A DNA stretch of 8,480 nucleotides from SHZI01 sp964391025 (lineage in GTDB: Bacteria > Pseudomonadota > Gammaproteobacteria > Steroidobacterales > GCA-2729495): NCBI GenBank assembly GCA_964391025.1, contig CAYMKJ010000254.1, positions 1 through 8,480 of the forward strand, read 5' to 3'. Positions 5,892 through 8,480 of this stretch are shown one piece after another (position 1 is the stretch's first letter; each line of letters opens with the position of its first letter). Below the pieces are notes generated by a model. It saw only the letters and a program-made list of their open reading frames with translations. It made no database searches and was not told where the DNA came from. A program made the translations under genes and the position numbers.

Positions 5892-8480
5892 CTACAGCAG
5901 CTCGCCGTCGGTGTTTATCAGCTGGATGGTGTCGAAGCCAAGACCTTTCAGCCCGGGCTCGATGACCTGGCGATCGCCCACCACCACAAAGACCAGATCG
6001 TCGGGATGCAGATGGTCCCGGGCGGCCTTGTTGACCTGCTCCGGGGTGAGGCCGCGGAGCGTGGCAGCGTAGTTGTCCCAGTAGTCGTCGGGGAGGCCGA
6101 ATTCCACGATCTCGCTGATGGAGCCCAGTATCGCGCCCCCGGTTTCCCACTGTCCGGGGAGGGACAGCGTGTTGGCCCGCTTCACCAGCGCCACTTCTTC
6201 CGGCGTGGCGGGGCGCTTGCCCACGATCCCGGCGATCTCATTGCGGATTTCAGTGATGGCCTCGGCAGTCTTGTCGGACTGGACCGGCGCGTAGGCCAGC
6301 AACGGCCGCTGGCCGCGGGCGTCGTAGGCAAAGGAGTACGCGCCGTAGGACCAGTGTTTCGCCTCCCGCAGATTCATGTTGAGGCGGGCGGTGAACTTTC
6401 CCCCGAGCACGTCGTTCATGGTTGAAATGGCGAGATCCTCGGGTGCGGCCCGCGACGGAATCAGCTGACCGGCGAAGATCACCGACTGATCGGCGCCGGG
6501 CTTGTCCAGGAGGTACAGCGTGCGGCTGGGGCGCGCCGTGACGGCGGCGACCACTTTCGCCGGGATGTCCCCTGGCTGCCAGTTGCGAAACAGCTGCTCG
6601 AGCTGTGGTTTGAGTGAAGCGACAGTCACCGGGCCAACAGCGATCATCGTGGCGTGGTTCGGGCGGAACCACTCGGCGTGAAACCGGACCAGGTCCTCGC
6701 GGGTCAGGGCCGCTAGTGTCGCTTCGGTGCCCGTGCCGGTCAGTGGTTGTGCGTAGGCGTGCCCGGCGCCGTAGAGGAGCTTTGGCACCACCCGCAAGGC
6801 CATCGACGTCGGCTGGGTCTTCTCCTGGCTCAGCGCGGCCAGGTAGACCTTGCGGAGCCGGTCCAGTTCCTTTTGGGGGAACGCAGGATTCAGCACGACA
6901 TCGGCAAAGATCTCGAGCGACGGTTCCAGCTTGTCGGCCAGCGCCGACAAAGTGACCGAGGAGGTGTCGAGGCTCGATCCGGCGCTTAGGTCGGCGCCGA
7001 GCAGCGCAAGCTCTTCGCTGATCTGCAGGGCATTCCGTGATTTCGTGCCCTCATCGAGCATGGCCATCGTGAGGTTTGCCGTGCCAGGCCGGGCTGACTG
7101 ATCCGCGGCGTAGCCCGCGTCCAGTACCAGGTGCAGGCCAACGACGGGAAGTTCCGGGCGCTCTACCACTATCAGCTTGAGGCCATTGCTGAGCGTGGCG
7201 CGCTGAAACGCCGGGAAGGTCACGGGCACGTCGCCGGCCGGCAGGGGCATTTGGCTCCGGTCGGCACCGGTCGTGGTGGCCATGAGTTTCTCGGCCGGCT
7301 CCACGGTGAGAACAAAGGGCGCGGGTGTTACCCACTTGCTGACGACAGCCTGCAGTTCGGCTGCCGTAGCTGTTTCCACAACCTCATAGCCCCGCTTCCA
7401 GGCATCCGGCGATCCGCCGTAGACAGTGCTCTCGGCCAGTACGCCCGACTTTCCTGAGAAGCCGCCGACCTTCTCGAGGCCCTGGATAAAGCTGGCGCGT
7501 CGTTGCGTTTTCACGCGCTCCAGTTCTTTCGCCGTGGGACCCGACTTGCGAAAGCGCTCTAGCTCCTCGTTCACGACAGTCTCGAGCTGTTCGAGGGAGA
7601 CATCCGGCTGCGCCGACACCTGCAGGTAGGTGATGCCGGCAATCTCGAGGGCAAGGGTGCCGAACTCGACGTCGGAGGCGATCTGGTCACGGTAGACGAG
7701 CCGCTGATATAGGCGGGAATTCTTGTCTCCCGCGAGAATGGACGACGCCAGGTCCAGCAGGTCCGCATCCTTCGTTCCCCAGCGCGGCCCGGTCCAGGCG
7801 AGGTAGAGGCGCGGCTGGGCAACCTGATCCTTAAGGCTCCAGCGCCGGACCTGATCGTGGGACGGAATCCATTCCTCGAAACGGCCAAGCGTGGGCCCGG
7901 GCGGAATGTCGCCGAAGTACTTCTCCGCCTTCGCGAAGGCCTCCTCCGTGCCGACGTCGCCCGCAATCACGATGACCGCATTACTTGGGCCGTAGTAGGT
8001 CTCGAACCACTTCTTGACGTCGGCGAGGCTCGCGGCGTTGAGGTCCTCCATCGAGCCGATCGTTTCCCAGGAGTAGGGGTGCTCGGGCGGAAAAAGGTTC
8101 TTCAGGATTTCCTCGAAGACCTTGCCATAGGGCTGGTTGTCCCCCTGGCGCTTCTCGTTTTGCACCACGCCGCGCTGCTCGTCCAGCTTGGCCTGGGTGA
8201 TGGAGTCCTTGAAGTGGCCCATCCGGTCCGACTCGAGCCAGAGCGCGGTGTCGAGAGCGTTCTTTGGCACGGTCTGGAAGTAGTTGGTGCGGTCGAAGAA
8301 GGTGGTGCCGTTCAGGTCGGTGGCCCCCAGTTCCTGCAGGGTGTTCAGGTACTCGCCCTTGAGATTCTCCGAGCCCTGAAACATCAGGTGCTCAAAGAGG
8401 TGGGCGAAGCCGGTGCGCCCCCGTACCTCGTTCTTGGAGCCCACGTGATACCAGACGTTCACGGCCACGATGGGCGCCTT
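5892..8480 (-). CDS. M16 family (pitrilysin-type) zinc metallopeptidase, two-domain fusion, N-terminus outside window
   Basis: The 862 visible residues (numbered from the window edge, starting KAPIVAVNVWYHVGS) contain the inverted zinc motif HLFEH at 27-31 (bases 8388-8402). The third zinc ligand is probably Glu109 in VVQNEKRQ, at the spacing usual for M16 enzymes. The first catalytic unit runs to about 400. A second M16 unit starts near 425 (ATLSNGLKLIVVERPELPVV) and ends with GLGFDTIQL near the C-terminus. It contains LGGKFTARLNMNLRE followed by WSYGAYS (about 692-716), the conserved Arg/Tyr region that binds substrate in this family. The second unit has lost the zinc ligands, which is normal for fused M16 proteins: one half cuts and the other helps form the chamber. 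The true start and any signal peptide lie beyond the edge. A GTG at 8466-8468 is an internal valine codon and not a start, because the conserved strand begins before it. A periplasmic or envelope location is inferred from relatives. Confidence 0.95.
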   Translation of the reverse strand, partial: KAPIVAVNVWYHVGSKNEVRGRTGFAHLFEHLMFQGSENLKGEYLNTLQELGATDLNGTTFFDRTNYFQTVPKNALDTALWLESDRMGHFKDSITQAKLDEQRGVVQNEKRQGDNQPYGKVFEEILKNLFPPEHPYSWETIGSMEDLNAASLADVKKWFETYYGPSNAVIVIAGDVGTEEAFAKAEKYFGDIPPGPTLGRFEEWIPSHDQVRRWSLKDQVAQPRLYLAWTGPRWGTKDADLLDLASSILAGDKNSRLYQRLVYRDQIASDVEFGTLALEIAGITYLQVSAQPDVSLEQLETVVNEELERFRKSGPTAKELERVKTQRRASFIQGLEKVGGFSGKSGVLAESTVYGGSPDAWKRGYEVVETATAAELQAVVSKWVTPAPFVLTVEPAEKLMATTTGADRSQMPLPAGDVPVTFPAFQRATLSNGLKLIVVERPELPVVGLHLVLDAGYAADQSARPGTANLTMAMLDEGTKSRNALQISEELALLGADLSAGSSLDTSSVTLSALADKLEPSLEIFADVVLNPAFPQKELDRLRKVYLAALSQEKTQPTSMALRVVPKLLYGAGHAYAQPLTGTGTEATLAALTREDLVRFHAEWFRPNHATMIAVGPVTVASLKPQLEQLFRNWQPGDIPAKVVAAVTARPSRTLYLLDKPGADQSVIFAGQLIPSRAAPEDLAISTMNDVLGGKFTARLNMNLREAKHWSYGAYSFAYDARGQRPLLAYAPVQSDKTAEAITEIRNEIAGIVGKRPATPEEVALVKRANTLSLPGQWETGGAILGSISEIVEFGLPDDYWDNYAATLRGLTPEQVNKAARDHLHPDDLVFVVVGDRQVIEPGLKGLGFDTIQLINTDGELL

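Noticed and set aside
5866..6150. N-terminal extension of the MFS transporter overlapping the peptidase gene
   Set aside because: The extra 95 residues are Arg/Gly/Pro-rich with no membrane character. MFS proteins of this type begin shortly before the first helix, as the ATG at 5865 gives.

Overview
The window is high-GC bacterial DNA (G+C well above 60% by eye) and is coding almost end to end. Every supported gene lies on the minus strand, so transcription runs from high to low coordinates. Gene families, dense packing and tight gene overlaps suggest a Gram-negative bacterium. A high-GC proteobacterium, perhaps a gammaproteobacterium, is my best guess, but no rRNA or other marker gene is present to confirm this.

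In order of transcription there are two blocks. The first (8480 to 4636) holds a large M16-family zinc metallopeptidase, whose N-terminus lies beyond the right edge, and a 409-residue 12-helix major facilitator transporter 26 bases downstream. The second (4565 to 1) is a four-gene ABC cassette: an ABC-2-type ATPase, a six-helix permease, a GldG-family membrane-anchored protein, and a DUF4340 protein cut off by the left edge just before its end. The four cassette genes are joined by a 10-base overlap, a 1-base gap and a 4-base overlap (GTGA), each with a visible ribosome binding site. They are almost certainly one operon making one membrane complex.

The ATPase, permease and GldG-like protein resemble the GldA/GldF/GldG set first named in gliding Bacteroidetes. 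The same set, often followed by DUF4340, occurs widely in bacteria that do not glide, and its substrate there is not established to my knowledge. A reasonable model is that the ATPase drives the permease in the inner membrane, while the GldG-like and DUF4340 proteins, each anchored by an N-terminal helix, put large domains into the periplasm. The peptidase is probably periplasmic or envelope-associated too, but nothing in the sequence proves a functional link to the cassette.

The only non-coding stretch over 30 bases is the 70-base gap at 4566-4635. It carries a ribosome binding site and a weak promoter-like sequence. I found no RNA genes, mobile elements, CRISPR arrays or clear terminators. 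This is a fairly ordinary chromosomal region; its most open question is what the four-gene cassette does.
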